Positions 1 to 14,113 of a stretch of DNA of 64,000 bases are shown here, in pieces. The stretch is taken from assembly GCF_020882245.1 (NCBI RefSeq), contig NC_083598.1, forward strand, positions 57,697,858-57,761,857, read 5' to 3'. How positions within the stretch are numbered: position 1 is the first letter of the stretch; every line of letters starts with the position of its first letter. The notes under the pieces are model-generated. The model was not told the DNA's origin. It worked only from the letters and a program-made list of their open reading frames with translations, and ran no database searches. The stretch is from Rhopalosiphum padi. Its lineage: Eukaryota; Arthropoda; Insecta; Hemiptera; Aphididae. Made by a program: the position numbers and the translations under genes.

Positions 1-1513
1 ATTGATGACGTAAAAAACACAAAAAAATCCATAAAAATATAAAAAATGTCCTTAAAAAATTAATTTTTAACCTAAAAACATACCCTTAAAATCATTTGAA
101 TTATTTAAATCGTAATATATTTATGTTTTTAATTAATAATTACAACTTTATGATTAAAATAATATACAGAAATATACAATTTATGTATAGAATATAATTA
201 CTATAATAAACTTTTGAATAATTTGATTGAAGTAATAAAACTATAAACTCGCAAAAAGAGACAACTTAAATGTAATGTTATTTGCCATTAGTGTATAGGT
301 TTATAATAGAGCCTGAAGCAGAGCGGTACGATGAATGTATTGATTTTCTATGATGAGTGTTCTTATATTTTTTTTTTGTGACTAAAGACACTTATTTTAG
401 TTTAAAAAAAGGTTTGAGGTTTCTGATAAAAAGTTGGATTTAATTAATACTTTTGGTGGTCTAACTAGAAAATTATCACTATTTATTAAAATAATTATTA
501 ACGGGAGGAGGATGAATATAAACATATTTTGTTAACTTTTTAATATTATTATAATATATATATATACATTAATATTAAAAAATTGTTTGGTTACGAACAA
601 GTTATACCATCTTTACTCACATTAACTTTTCAATGTGTAATTATTTACAAGATGAAACCTACTTAATGATAGGGTACACTCGACTACTACTAAAGTTGAG
701 TGTTTACATAATTTTTCCCTTATTTGTATACATATTTAGCACCAAAATTATAAATAAACAACACTGCAGGGGTATTCATACAAAAATATATTTTCTCAGC
801 ATTTTTTTAAACAAGTTTATTCAGATCACAAAAAAAAAAAAACAAAAACGATATTAAGCGATCTAGTTAAATTTATATTATCAAACGATTTTGGGCATAT
901 ATTTCAACTAAAAATTAACTTTTACTCATATCGCATACCTTATACAATATTTTATTATAAGCCAACGAAAAAATATATTATATTATATAATATATTATTT
1001 TATAAATATTTATTAATTTTATATTAAGTCATGTTTTATCAATGTGTAAACTATGGACCGTATTATTTTAAAAGATCATACAAGTTGAAGACAAGTTTTT
1101 TTTTTATTTTAAAAATATACATGGCTATACACGAAAAATCGAATTTCAATAATCGGCGAGGAAAGGGAAGGATGAATATAAGAAAACGTTAACATATTAT
1201 ATTTCATTATCTCTATTTAATATAACCTGAAAATCGTTAGGTTCCCGTATACCGGAATACCATAGGTATGTAGCATAAAATTTATATTTTACGAAAACAA
1301 AAATATCGTTTTCGTCGTAAAATTGTGTTTGCACGTCGTACATGTTTAATTATATATTTTGTATCGCATAAGCCCCTTTTGATCGTCTTCATCATACTAT
1401 ATAGTATGAATTGGTGTATATATATATATATATATATATTGTGTACAATATATATTATATATATAATAATCATCATCAAAATCAAACGAATGAAAAACGT
1501 GACGTGCATAATA

Positions 1514-1514
<1 letters not shown>

Positions 1515-1558
<44 letters not shown>
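1515..1558 (+). repeat. (AC)22 microsatellite
   Basis: A perfect dinucleotide run of 44 bp, close to a TA run at 1416-1440. Together they generate several spurious poly-His/Thr or Cys/Val reading frames. Confidence 0.97.
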
Positions 1559-1560
<2 letters not shown>

Positions 1561-2977
1561 GGAACCAACGTAGAACCATTGTATAACATGGAAGGTCTAA
1601 GTTCCACGCGAATATAATAAAGTTTACGACGTAGCTGATATGGCTATAGTGTAAATTATGTTAATATAATGATAATATGTTTCATAACGAATCCAAGATC
1701 TACAAATCATACAGTTTTATTAATTTGAAATTTTATGAAAAATGTGGCCATCGTCCGGTGTAAAAATATACAGAAGCTACATAAAATGTAATATTATTAT
1801 ACAAAAATAGACATGATTATCATTATTATTATTATTATTTTTTTTTTTATTCTGACCTTATTTTCCTCTAAAGGTGCAATATAATCATCGGTGCATGCAT
1901 ACGATACGCAGGTATGATATACTAATTATTGTTTGAAATAATAATAGTTAATAGACTTTTTGTATATATATATTTGAACTTAATATAGATTCCATTTTTT
2001 TTTTATTATTATTTAATATTGTATAATATAACAGCAACAGCTATTGGAAGTATGATAAAATTCACAATAATAATTTTAAAATCAAAATAGTAGACAGTGT
2101 ATATTATTATTTTATATTTATAGGAGATATCTTAATATATTGTATTTGAATAGTTTTATTGCAAACAGTAAGGACTAAGCTTAATATTAATAACTAAAGA
2201 TGAGTAAAGGTTCTACTCATTATTTCTGGAGATTATTGTATTCAGTTAGTCATTCCACTTTATTACTATTCACAGTTGTCGTATTATTATTTTAGTATAT
2301 ATTAGAACATTTGAAACGTTCTGACAAATTTACGTTTACGCGACAATATACACTTACACAGTCTGTATCGGGAAAAATCGACTGTATTATTTCAATTGTA
2401 ACGATTGTATTACATAATATTATGTGTGTACCTGTCCTTACAAACTAAATATTATACTATAATATTATAATTTTTATTATATTTAGATGTGTTATATTTT
2501 ATTTTATTGATATTATTAGTAAACAAATAAATGATTTATGTGTATTTATAATTAAAGTTGTACAAAATGTATGCAACAGAACACGAATAAATTATGATAA
2601 TTAAATATTTGCCATCGCTAACTGTAAAACATTTTTTTTTCCAGTGTATTAATCAAAAACTGAATAGTATCAAACAAAGGATACCTATTACAATATTACA
2701 TTATTATTATGTGTTCAATACTTTAAAAAAAAAAAAAATTCTCTTTGTAAATTATAAAATAATAACAACACCGAAAACACAAGTTAAGGATTTTTTGTTG
2801 GTATAATAATAATGATATAGGTATTTCTTGTCGGTACGTATATAGACGGTGAATTTACTTTTCTTTTTACAAATTTCCGGTTATAACTTTTTTATACGCA
2901 TTTCTTTCGGAAATGACAAACCGATATAAAGAAAAAACAATTTACCTCTGTAACGATAGACACAAATGTATAATAAC

Positions 2978-3003
2978 AATAATAATAATAATAATAATAA
3001 TAA
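2978..3003 (+). repeat. (AAT)n microsatellite
   Basis: A trinucleotide run of about 26 bp. Confidence 0.95.
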
Positions 3004-6000
3004 AATCGAAATAATAATAATTTAGATATTGATGACATTAACGTTTTTTAGATTTCTACATAATTATTTATAACCGTATAGACATACATAATATTTATTG
3101 AGAGTATACAATTTACACTACAGTAAGTCTTCTAACAGAAATTTATATATTATAGCGGACACATATTCAGTCAAAATATTAAGGTTTTCACAAAATATTA
3201 ATTATATATATATATATGTGTGTGTGTGTATTTTGAACTGTTTACAATATTAAAATGTCTATTACGGAATACGGACATAAACGGTAATATTTCTTTCCAA
3301 TTTATTAATAACGGACAATGAACTTAGTCCAAACTTAAGTATATAATATATTAATTTTTTTATCTCTTATTCAAAAGAACCTATATTATTAAGAAATGAT
3401 TTTGAAATATTGTATGTAAGTTATCAATAACTCATAAACGAAAAGTTTTTATTTTTTTAATTCTTGCGTATCATAACTTTGTTCTTATCATAAAAAATAA
3501 TAAATTTTATTTCGGTAGTGGAAATTATATCTACCTAAATGTATGATTGATGCTAATGTGGTCTGCAGTAAAATTATTGAATCAATTTTTATAAATACAT
3601 TGCGTTTAATTTAAATTTAATTAAATGTATTGTTATGTGTGATATTTAATTAATTGAATATTTTTGTTATTATAACTTTTAACCTATCTTTATTAAAAAA
3701 TTACCAACACTTTGCTATTTGCTGCAAAATTAAAAGTTTATATTAATTTTAATGCTTTTACAAGGCGTATATTTTGACTCAAGGTAATGCTTTTAACTCG
3801 ATCATGTATGTTTATTGACTAATTTAACCTTTTTTTTTATTATTCTTTTATAGTCTACTTTATTTTTAAATTTTAAAAATATTGTTTCTCGGTTAGTAAG
3901 TGTTATAATTGACTCTTATCTGAAGTATTATTCATTTGAGTATGGTATTTTATAATATACTCTCTGTGATTAAAATTAATAATACATTATTTTGTTATCG
4001 TAAAAAGATATAGAGATTATAATAGTTTATGGTTAACATTGAATTCGTTTTATAAGATTTAAAATTAAGAACTGCAAAAACTATACATTTTTATATTTAT
4101 AAAGAAAAAATAGTATGTTAAGTTATCGTTAATAATGTATTTATTGTATAATTACCAAAAAAGCATTTGTGTCATTAAAATGATTATTTAATAAAAAATT
4201 ACTATTGACCAACAGGTAATGGACGTAACTAGAGAAAATAAATTTAAGAGCGTTACATTTACTGCGTAATTATATCTAATGGTCTAAAACAAGTATACAA
4301 TGTAAACTATACATTCTTAATTTAGTTATTTCATAATAAAACTGTGTTATATATACTATATATTTTTGTTATTGAAAAATTAAAAAAAAATTAAACAAGA
4401 AGTATTTTTAAAACTATATTAATTTGTTTTTTACCTGTATTTTACCATATAAACTGCACTTATTAGTCATCTACCAGCTGTAGTAATATATTCGGTTTTG
4501 AACGTATATAATAAACATAATATATATATAGATGGTAGCGTTTTGTTTGACTTCCCTTTTGAGACTGTATTCCAGAATATCATTATAATATAAACTATTT
4601 TCAAAGTAGTGACACAGGTAGTTTCAAGTATCATTTGATGTAAGTATGTAAAAATTAAAATTAAATACACTACTAAACATATTTGATGTACGTGAAATTA
4701 AATTGATCTATAAGGAATTTCGTTTCAAAGCTTATACAAATATATCCTCATATTAATTAAACGTTTCGAATAAAATATTCCATAAAGTATAAGTACATAC
4801 TTAGTAATGACATAATAACATGATAATAAAATATAAATATAAATAATGTCTGCCTATATTATATTATTATTGATTGAATTATTTCAACATTTTAAAACCG
4901 GTAATATTTCTATAACACACATAAAATTGACTTAGGTTTAAGTATATCACTATAATTTATCGGAACATAGGTACTTACTGTTTTAAATTAATTGGGTGTA
5001 TACTAGTACACGTTTTGTTAGCCTACAAAACATTAATACAACTCGATATACACTGCAGCAAATATAAAATAATTGCATAAGATATAAACTGTTATATTAT
5101 TATTGAAGTATTATGTGTTATTATAACAATAAAATCATGTTGAGAATGAATAAAGTTAAATTGTCACGTATTTGGCAAATACAATTTAAAAGGTAATTTT
5201 CCATGTTATTATCAAAGTTTAAATTGTATTAAAAAAAAAAAAAAAGTTTGAAAAATATTTTGAGAACATAATTTAAGAGAAACGAGAACATTTATTTTTA
5301 AACTTATTTTAAAAATGCGTATTTGTAGTAAAATTTACCCGAAAATGTATTTACTAATCCGCCAGATTTTCGTGTATAATATATAAGTTTGTTTGATACG
5401 AGAATCTATATTAATATATAGTAGTATAGTTTAGATTCATGAAGTGAGGGTGTACTGCAGTGTACTAAGTACACTTAAATGGCTAATACACATTACAATA
5501 TAGTAACATACCTTTTGTATTTACTTGATAATAGCGGCAAAGTATTAATTTATTAATATATTATGATAGAAATGTTAATGCGTTTGAATAATATTTAAAA
5601 ATACTTCATCAAGTCACCAACCATATTTCAAGTGTAGAAAATATGGTATAAAACAGTATTATACAACGGAATAATGGCTATCAGTGTTATAATTTCGAAT
5701 AGTTAATTTTTCCGCGATAGAATTATATGTATAATATTTGTATTGCATTAATATTAATAAGATTATATATCAGTGAGAAATGCATAAACACAAGTACTAA
5801 TATTACTATTAATAATTTATTAAATTGTTACATTTCAATTAGTTTAGGTATATTGTATTTTGTTGCATCAACGTGTGATTGAAATAGTCTCTCCTCTTAA
5901 TTGTTTAGGGCTATATGTGTGGCCTCTATTTAATTAATCCATAACATTTTCAAAATAGTTTGTTCAATGTAATCCATTTTAGTTTGCTATTTTAAATATT

Positions 6001-6344
6001 ATTGTGAATCGATCTATTTAACTCGTTTTTTTAAACTATACAAATATTATTTAAGGCTTCACATCAATTAATTTTTATATTTTAATTTAAAAATTAGTTA
6101 TGAAATATAGATAACAGTTGCCTCCAATATAAATATTCAATATTGAAGAAAAGAACGATCTGCATTGTTAGGTTATGAAGAAACTAACATTCATTCGTTG
6201 TTTCATTCGTTCCAATAAAACACAAGACTTTCTTATGTACCATCAGAGACAAGGGATGGCCAAATGAGGGTTTCTGCAGAAAAAAAATAAAACAAGTTTC
6301 TTGGAAACACAGAGTCCTTTGGTAAAGCCATTAGCCATTCTCAG

Positions 6345-6509
6345 GTCAATATGACCATGCCGTCTATTTCACGAGTGGATCCTGCGAGCGAAAACTGGAC
6401 TTCTTTTAAACGAGTAAAATCAATGTTGTATTTATTTGGTTTAACGTGTTCAAAGTTCTTAATCTGTGTAACCTTACTATACTACAGAAAAATATATAGA
6501 CAGCTGTGA
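6345..6509 (+). pseudogene. Possible retrotransposon gag fragment
   Basis: The frame from 6345 to TGA at 6507-6509 contains SRVDPASENWTSFKRVKSML and then YLFGLT. This resembles the N-terminal gag motif of insect Ty3/gypsy-like retroelements (a DPAS-x-NW-x-x-[FY]-K core followed by an aromatic-rich helix). The match is short, the frame is broken on both sides by stops, and no protease, reverse transcriptase or LTRs are seen nearby. Read as a decayed fragment. The family call is from memory and tentative. Confidence 0.35.
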
Positions 6510-8136
6510 GCCAGACCTGTGTACATAAAGGTGATTTTGATATTTCAGAGATTGTATTTATAAGTCTCAAATGTGACATAACATAACTACTACTAGGTAT
6601 GTGATTTCCAACAGATGTTATAATTATATTCTATGAGGTGTCATAAAGTACCTAGCTAAGATACGTTGTTATTATATATTTTATATTGATAAATACACGA
6701 CCTCGGGATCCCCCTAAAGATCAGGAGAAAGATCAGGAGTAATAGCGCGAATTCAATATTTTTATCTGGTAGATGATTATATTATTATTCAGCACTTTTA
6801 TGTGTGAGAAATAATTTACTAGGCCTTTAGTCTCTTTATCCGAGTTTCAGCTATCTTTAGCTTTTTACCATAGTCATTTATCTTATTCTATTATTTTTAC
6901 ATTATTACAGAACGACTATAATATTTGCATTTATACCATCTGTACACATACAACGGGAGATGACAGTATTTTTTTTGTTCGCCCGTTCGTTATCGAATAA
7001 TGTTTATTGAACATGAAGGTATTATGCTGCGAAAAATATAGATAGATACGTAATAACATATTATACATAATATAATATGTATTATGTATATTATGTTATA
7101 CTATCCGCGGTATATATTATAATAATATATTCTGTGTTGGGTATATCATACCTTTGCCGTAATTACGATAAAGTTTGCCGATGCATATGATGATTGATTA
7201 TAATGCATTAATATGCGGACGTGTAATAATTAACAAAAAATGTATTGGCGCGAGTATTTCGAAAACAGCACACTCGGCTCGATTCATTACTCGTACATTG
7301 TCTGCCACCGCGTGCGCCTGATGATGACGACGTGGTATTTTTCCGGGATTCCGGGAAATTTTCCTGCGTGCTATTATAGCAGATAAAAATAAAGGCACAT
7401 ATTAATAATTCATATTTTTAACATTATTATTAACGCACACCCACCAACGGTAACCGATTAAACTACACAAAACGCGTAGACCTATAGTGTTTGAGATTAT
7501 TATTATTTTTTTCTTGTAGTGATTCGACGATGATGACGTTTATGCACAGACGCGCATTCGTCGGTGTGTAATACGCACAGCGTTGGTAACCGGAACTTAT
7601 TATTAACAACAACATCCGTGGAGAACTCTGTTGTGTGTCACGTTTTTCGCCGACTCCGTATATCCCCGACGGCATTGCAATCTCGAAGTATTATCATCAT
7701 CGCATACACTGTACGTGTAAATCCTATTATGTGTGTATACGCGCGTAGACAGTTATTCGTATGTCGTGCGACGGATTCTTATTAATACGTCAATAACACT
7801 GCATCGCGCGCGAAATGTCACAGCTATACGATACAATGCAATTGTATTAATAATAATCAGAATCATTATCGTCGTTATTATAATATTATTCACCGCGTAC
7901 CTGAAAACGTTAAATATCATAGATCTGCCCCGTGCCCGATATTTTTCATATTAGGAAGGGGTGTGAGGGAATAAATTGTTTTCGTGCGAGTATATATCAT
8001 GTATAATGTATAACAAGAACTATATATTTATAAGTGTTCTGATTTCTGAATTTGTTTTGATAAATTTAATTTCCTCAACAGACGTATACTACAATTTTTT
8101 TTTTTTTTAGAAGACGGGTGGAATAACACCCATAAT

Positions 8137-8149
8137 CCCCCCCCCCCCC
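8137..8149 (+). repeat. C13 homopolymer
   Basis: Thirteen cytosines just after a GGGTGG...CACCC hairpin. Such tracts are prone to length error in assemblies. Confidence 0.95.
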
Positions 8150-11100
8150 ATGACTCTTGACTTGCCCATTATTATAATAATATACAAAGTGATTACCTTT
8201 ATTGTATTCTGTTTTATTTATTTATTTATTTTTTTTATTACTAGCTTTTTATATCGGTATAAACGTATGATTATTCAGGGATACACGTTTTCACAAAAAA
8301 TGTACCATCTTCCATTAATGTTGCAACATAAAAAAAATAATTACCATTAATACTCGTTTTGTATTTAATTATTTAACAATCATGTTTTTTTTTCTTTATT
8401 ATAACAATATTTTTTCAGAAAATATATAAGCTTTTGAAAAGTTTTATAAAATATCAAGTTTATCTAAAATACAATAAAATATTTATCAGTAGATTAATAC
8501 ACATACTTATAAATGCAATATACTTGCATCAAGCAAAATAAAAATCAGTTTTATATTTTCAAAGTAATCGAGCAATAATAATAACAAGCTGTACCGGGAT
8601 TGTATTCAAGAGACGGTCAGATACTAAAGTTGATAACTTATTTTAATAAAATATATAACATACAATGTCAATATTTATGTTATTTTCGGGAAATATTTCT
8701 TTAGATTCTAAAATAAATATTTCTGTAAGATTGTTAAAAACGTGGAATGGGTCAATACCTCATTAGGTGGAAAAGAACGAGGTACTATTATGGTGAAAAT
8801 GTATTATGATCGTTTATATGTGTTTTAAAATGGTCACTTGTGCCTAATATAGAAAGGAGATTACTGATTTTTTTTTAATGATTATTTTTTTTATGATGAT
8901 CTTTGTTTATAAACTATAGTGCGTAGGTTATAACTTTGATGTTTGTAACAATGTAACTATATGAACTGTTCATATGATTTTATACTCGTTTATAATGAAA
9001 CGCGAAATACCACGACCGTGTAATGCCAATTTTTAAGTTTTTATTGTTTATGTCTAGTCATTTGTTTGAACACGAATTGGGTTAATATAATTTTCTAAAT
9101 GCCTATTAAGAATATAATATATTAATTATTACATTATACCGTTTTGATAATAATAAATTATAATAAAATAATCAACAACAATTATGATTACACGGCGTTT
9201 TGTATAGGCAATTTAGCTACATACCAGTTCCTAATGTATTATTATTTTTATTTTGTAATAAATTATTTCAATATTAATAACATCATGATCATTGATTACG
9301 AGTACGTTTTTGTAAAGCTGTTTTAGATACTGAGATTCAAATATAGCTACTATATAAATCAAAAAATAGTAATAAAAAAAACCATAAGATCATGATTATG
9401 AGTAAATTGAAAAATCAGTACTTATTTATTATTTTCAAAATTGTAGAGAAAACGTTATTTTTAAAATTATAAAACGGACAGAGACGAAAATTATTTTAAA
9501 ATATCAATATTACCAGGTGCTCGTTACATATTTTCAATGTGGTAATCTCACAAATGTCCCAGATCCGGCTTATCACTGCCGCAATAACGGGTCAACACGA
9601 TATATTTATACAAATTTTAATAATATCATATTATTACGGGAACACACACGCACACATTTTACCTTGGTCGCATTTATACATAACGGTTATGTTAGCCACA
9701 TGGTTATTGGTTTAACGAGAGGAAGAATATAAAATGAATAAATACTGCACATGCCACACTGACCGTTTGCACTGGACACCGAACAGGCTTTAATTAAACG
9801 CGAAACCTCAACGCACCTGGTGATTAAAAGAACGTTATTTATTGCCGTTTGGTTCGGGTAGTTGGACATTTTTTTATACAACTTTGGACCACAGATATAA
9901 TCTTCGCGCTTGCGGTCACAGTGACATCCGCTCGCGATCCCGCATCCTCTTTTCGTTATTGATTTTTATCAAATAATATACGTTTATGTATTATATAATA
10001 TTGAAATAAACGGTGTTGGGCGTGCGAACGATATGTTAGGGAGTGGCCGGTGTACAACGTGGGCATAAACAATATGAATATACCACTCGAGATCTAAAAA
10101 TATAAAAAATAATAACAATACGTCTTATTGTTCGCGTAGATCCTTTCGAGCACGCCCATACGACTACCGTAGAATACACTATAATAATATTATTGCGTGT
10201 ACAAGGCGAGTGTACTTGCACTATTTTCGTATTTATCTGTTCGCTATTTAGATGATGTGCATTAATCGTAGTCGGATCGTGTACAATGTCATAAACGACG
10301 AGCTTCTCGCTGATTGTCGGCTAAGCGTTCTCCGCGTATAGGGTTTTACTATAATACATATTAAGTACATTTGTATATTACGTATTACGTATGCAAACAA
10401 TATTAAGAATTTTAAAATCGTCGACAAATAAAAATATAAATAACAGATAAGTTACAGAAAATAAATCAGTTTAATCGAAGTTATTGATTCGTAATACCAA
10501 TACACTCGTGTATACAGTGGCGTTGAGCCTATGCACAATGGTCAATGACTGTAGATATTTACCCGTGAGTTTATAGGCGTGGAATTCGTGATTACAGTTC
10601 ACAGCGTACTATCAGATTTTATACTTCAAGTCGGCCGGATGCAATACAAATAAAACGTATTGTATATTAAATAATTTGAGAGTTTTTCAGTGATCGAATT
10701 ATATGAGAACGTGTCTATTACGCAGAAACAGTATTGGTATGAAATAAATTATATAAAAGGAAAACAAATCGATAACGGTTCAGAGAAAATAACAAAACGT
10801 ATTTATTTCGAATCGGGACAACGTTAATACGAATAGAAATTAAATGTATAGCTTTCGGTTCGTAATTGAATCTCTAGTCTTTACTTACTGCCTATATGTA
10901 TTATCTGTAGCTATATAATAATGTACTACGATGGGCAATGCACTGTGAGATGGACGAAATCGTTAAGTCTGTCTCCGCCGTGCACGCGACTACGCGGAAT
11001 GTTTGGTATGTACTCGTGGGTTATATAGGTTTGATTTAGTACAGATTGGATAAAATACAACGTATCCAATCCGGCACATCTGATTTCGATTATTTTTAAT

Positions 11101-13989
11101 CGGAGAAGATTTTGCCGTAAACGACGTACTGTACCGCCGCACCATTCGCACCAAACGGACATAGTTTTCGATCAGTTTCTATTTCGGTTTTAAATCCTGT
11201 CGTCCCAAAATCCAATTAAAACTTATGGAACAACAACAACAACAGCAAAAAAACGTAAATTGCGTGTATAAAATATGGAAACCGTATATACAGGAGACCA
11301 CGGTAGGATGAAAAAAAAAACGAGGACGGCGGCGAAATTAAGAAATTCTGTAAACAGACCGAAAAAATAATTCGAAATCGTTCGAACAGTTTGCAACCAA
11401 TATAATACATATTATTATTATGATTGAATTTAGTGCGCATTGATAATAATTACATTGTGCGAAAGTTCAATGTTTGTACAGCGACTCAGAATTCTCATAC
11501 AAATCAAAACTCGGAAGAATAATTAAAAAAAAATAAATAAATACAATTCTAGTTGTCGGCACTATTGCGTAAACACATCGCAAAACAATTTTAATATTTT
11601 CAATACCGGTCGCGTAACCTCCACGCGACGTTATAAATTTATAATTAATTATTAATAATAATAATAATAATATAATATATTATTATAAGTGCGTATTGGC
11701 GGTATAGTAGCACACCGCGCGGCGTCGGGTACTCTCGCGCAGAAGAGAGCAGGCCATATATACGCATAACAGTAATTACAATGCCATTATATCGCGTCAT
11801 TATCGTTTGTTTAATAAAGCGGTATGAAAGAAAAGGATTCATCAAAACATAAAGCCGGCCGGGTATGGCTTATTTAATTACGGTCCCCGAAGATGCGGTC
11901 GACGGCACGGGCACACAATGATTTATAAAATATTGTAATGTCTGCGGTGCAATCGACAATAAAATATGAGATAGGTACTCGAACAAGATCCCGAAATTAC
12001 GGACGATTGCGTTATGCCTTTTGCGCGATAAATATAATATAAAGTTCAGACAGTAAGCGCGCGTGTATTGTATGCGCGGCCGCCGATGGCGTGCGATATA
12101 CGGGACGGCGGGGCAGCTGATTATAATAAATTCCGTCGAGTGTGAACACGCGTTTTCAACGGGCGCGGTGGTGCACGATATACGTACATATATATATATA
12201 TATACATACCATATACGGTACGGTTATAATATTTCAAATCGACTAGGGTTTTGGACCTATCGACGTCCGATGGCGGTCCGTTGCACGACGATAGTATATT
12301 ATTATTATCGTTCTTAGATGGCGTAAAATATTGTGGAGATATTTTTTGCCGTCGTCGAATAATCCACCGCACAATAAACTCGGCCCGATAGTGTATTGTA
12401 CATAATATTATACACGGACTGCACGTGCATTGTACTCATTGTCAAGTGCGCTATAATCGACAGCTGCGCGTGAAGACTTATACCTCTGTTGGAAATATAA
12501 AACCAATGGGCTTACGATACAAATAGCTATAAAACCGATCGGTTTATTTATTTATTTATTTTTTTCAGTGCAAAACGGCGTATATTACAACTATAATAAT
12601 ACGTACCATTAAAATACTCACCGAGTTGTAATGCTGTATAATAATAATAACTATATAACATGACCGCCGACCGCCGGTGTCCGTGATCGATTCGCATACA
12701 GATACGTCCCATATACTCGAGTATGACACGAGTAGCAGCAACATATCGACGACAGTCCGACTGTAATATATTTTTATCATTATTATTTATCATGATAATA
12801 TTATAATATTTTGTGACGGCATGGAAAGCCCTCATATACTTCGAGCACTATGTATTATACAAATAATGCATACGATCCATTAGGTCAGTCATATTGTGGT
12901 ATGTATAATATTATTTAGCGTTCGGACGTTAATATAAACTGTCTTAAAATATTCGTCTTCGAGTGGTCGTTTTTATTTCTTGTCCTGAATGCATATTTTG
13001 TATACATCTAATAATTATATGAATATAGTGTATGTATATAGTAAAAATTGATTGCAATGCTAAATACTGAAAAAAATAAATTATGAATTATTTGAAATTA
13101 TTTTATTGTGTTAGCAAATTCTTATAATACCAACAAAAATCCTGAAAACAAAAAAATAATCGTAAATTTCACAGAGTTTTTGCGGGACTGTTGGGTATTT
13201 ACTATAAATATTTTTGGTAAGATCATTATTAATTTGTTATGTACTTGTAATAGCATTTTAACGATACAGCCGAGCCAGACATTAAATTTACTTAAGGCCA
13301 CTTTAGAAAATTATTATTTACCCAACTGTATTGTAATTTTAATTTATACATCAATGCATAAACACGCGAATAAACTGTCAAAAAATCGTGAGAATAATCC
13401 ATGCACAAATTGTACATTGCTATATTACTATTTATTCTCCCAGCGATATATATTGTTATTTTTTTACAATTTTATATTATTTTTATTTTTATTTTATTCC
13501 ATTTCAATACTTCAGAAAACAATAAAAAACTAATTTTTATATAAAAACGATGCTACATTTCACACAAAACTAAAATGTTACAAAGCATTCGTAGAGTAGT
13601 GGTTGTCTCTTGTTTCAAAAATTAGTTTATTATAAGAAAAAAATTGGCGGGTCCACAAAGAAAGTAATTAATATATCCTGCACTACTAAACTATAAACCA
13701 CTACCTCTGTTGTTCGATGACCTCGGTCCAATGAACACATGATGTTTTCAATATAACTTCAATACTTCATACCAGACGAAAAATAGGAGAGCCATACAAG
13801 TAATGAAAAATTTCTCGATGCATTAAGTGTCAATAAATGCTCATACTAAAAGCTACTGCTTCCATTACCTTCAATGATACAATTGCGATGGAAATCATCT
13901 CAAAACATCGTGTACCAAATCACGCGAGTCTCCTGATATTAACGCGCCATTATCTTACTATAAATATAACTTAAAAGGAATGCACTATT

Positions 13990-14113
13990 TATGAAGAACT
14001 CTATCAACGACGCATTCTTCCAATTCAAAACAGCAACACCAACAGAAATCCCGACATCTCAATACTCAGCCCAGCAGATAACCAACAGATTGTTCAGACA
14101 CGATCACAAGTGA
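13990..14113 (+). pseudogene. Unrecognised coding-like relic
   Basis: A plus-strand frame in this segment reads NSINDAFFQFKTATPTEIP then TSQYSAQQITNRLFRHDHK and stops. The bases are C- and A-rich and G-poor, unlike the surroundings. The bias spreads over about 13.7-14.4 kb, which also has CCTCC- and CTCTC-rich stretches. This resembles the decayed 3' part of an inserted retroelement, but no domain is recognised. Confidence 0.25.

Larger units (their letters stand above)
1..6344. other. Gene-free AT-rich region
   Basis: No supported coding or RNA gene. Holds TA and CA microsatellites (1416-1440, 1515-1558), an AAT run (2978-3003), short homopolymers and self-complementary TA palindromes such as the one near 964-1000. 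CpG is scarce. Confidence 0.7.

Noticed and set aside
1282..1617. Several overlapping frames on both strands
   Set aside because: They are translations of the TA and AC microsatellites.
13108..13533. 141-codon plus-strand frame
   Set aside because: Starts at a non-ATG codon. It is rich in Leu/Ile/Phe/Tyr/Asn/Lys as expected from AT-rich DNA, and no family is recognised.
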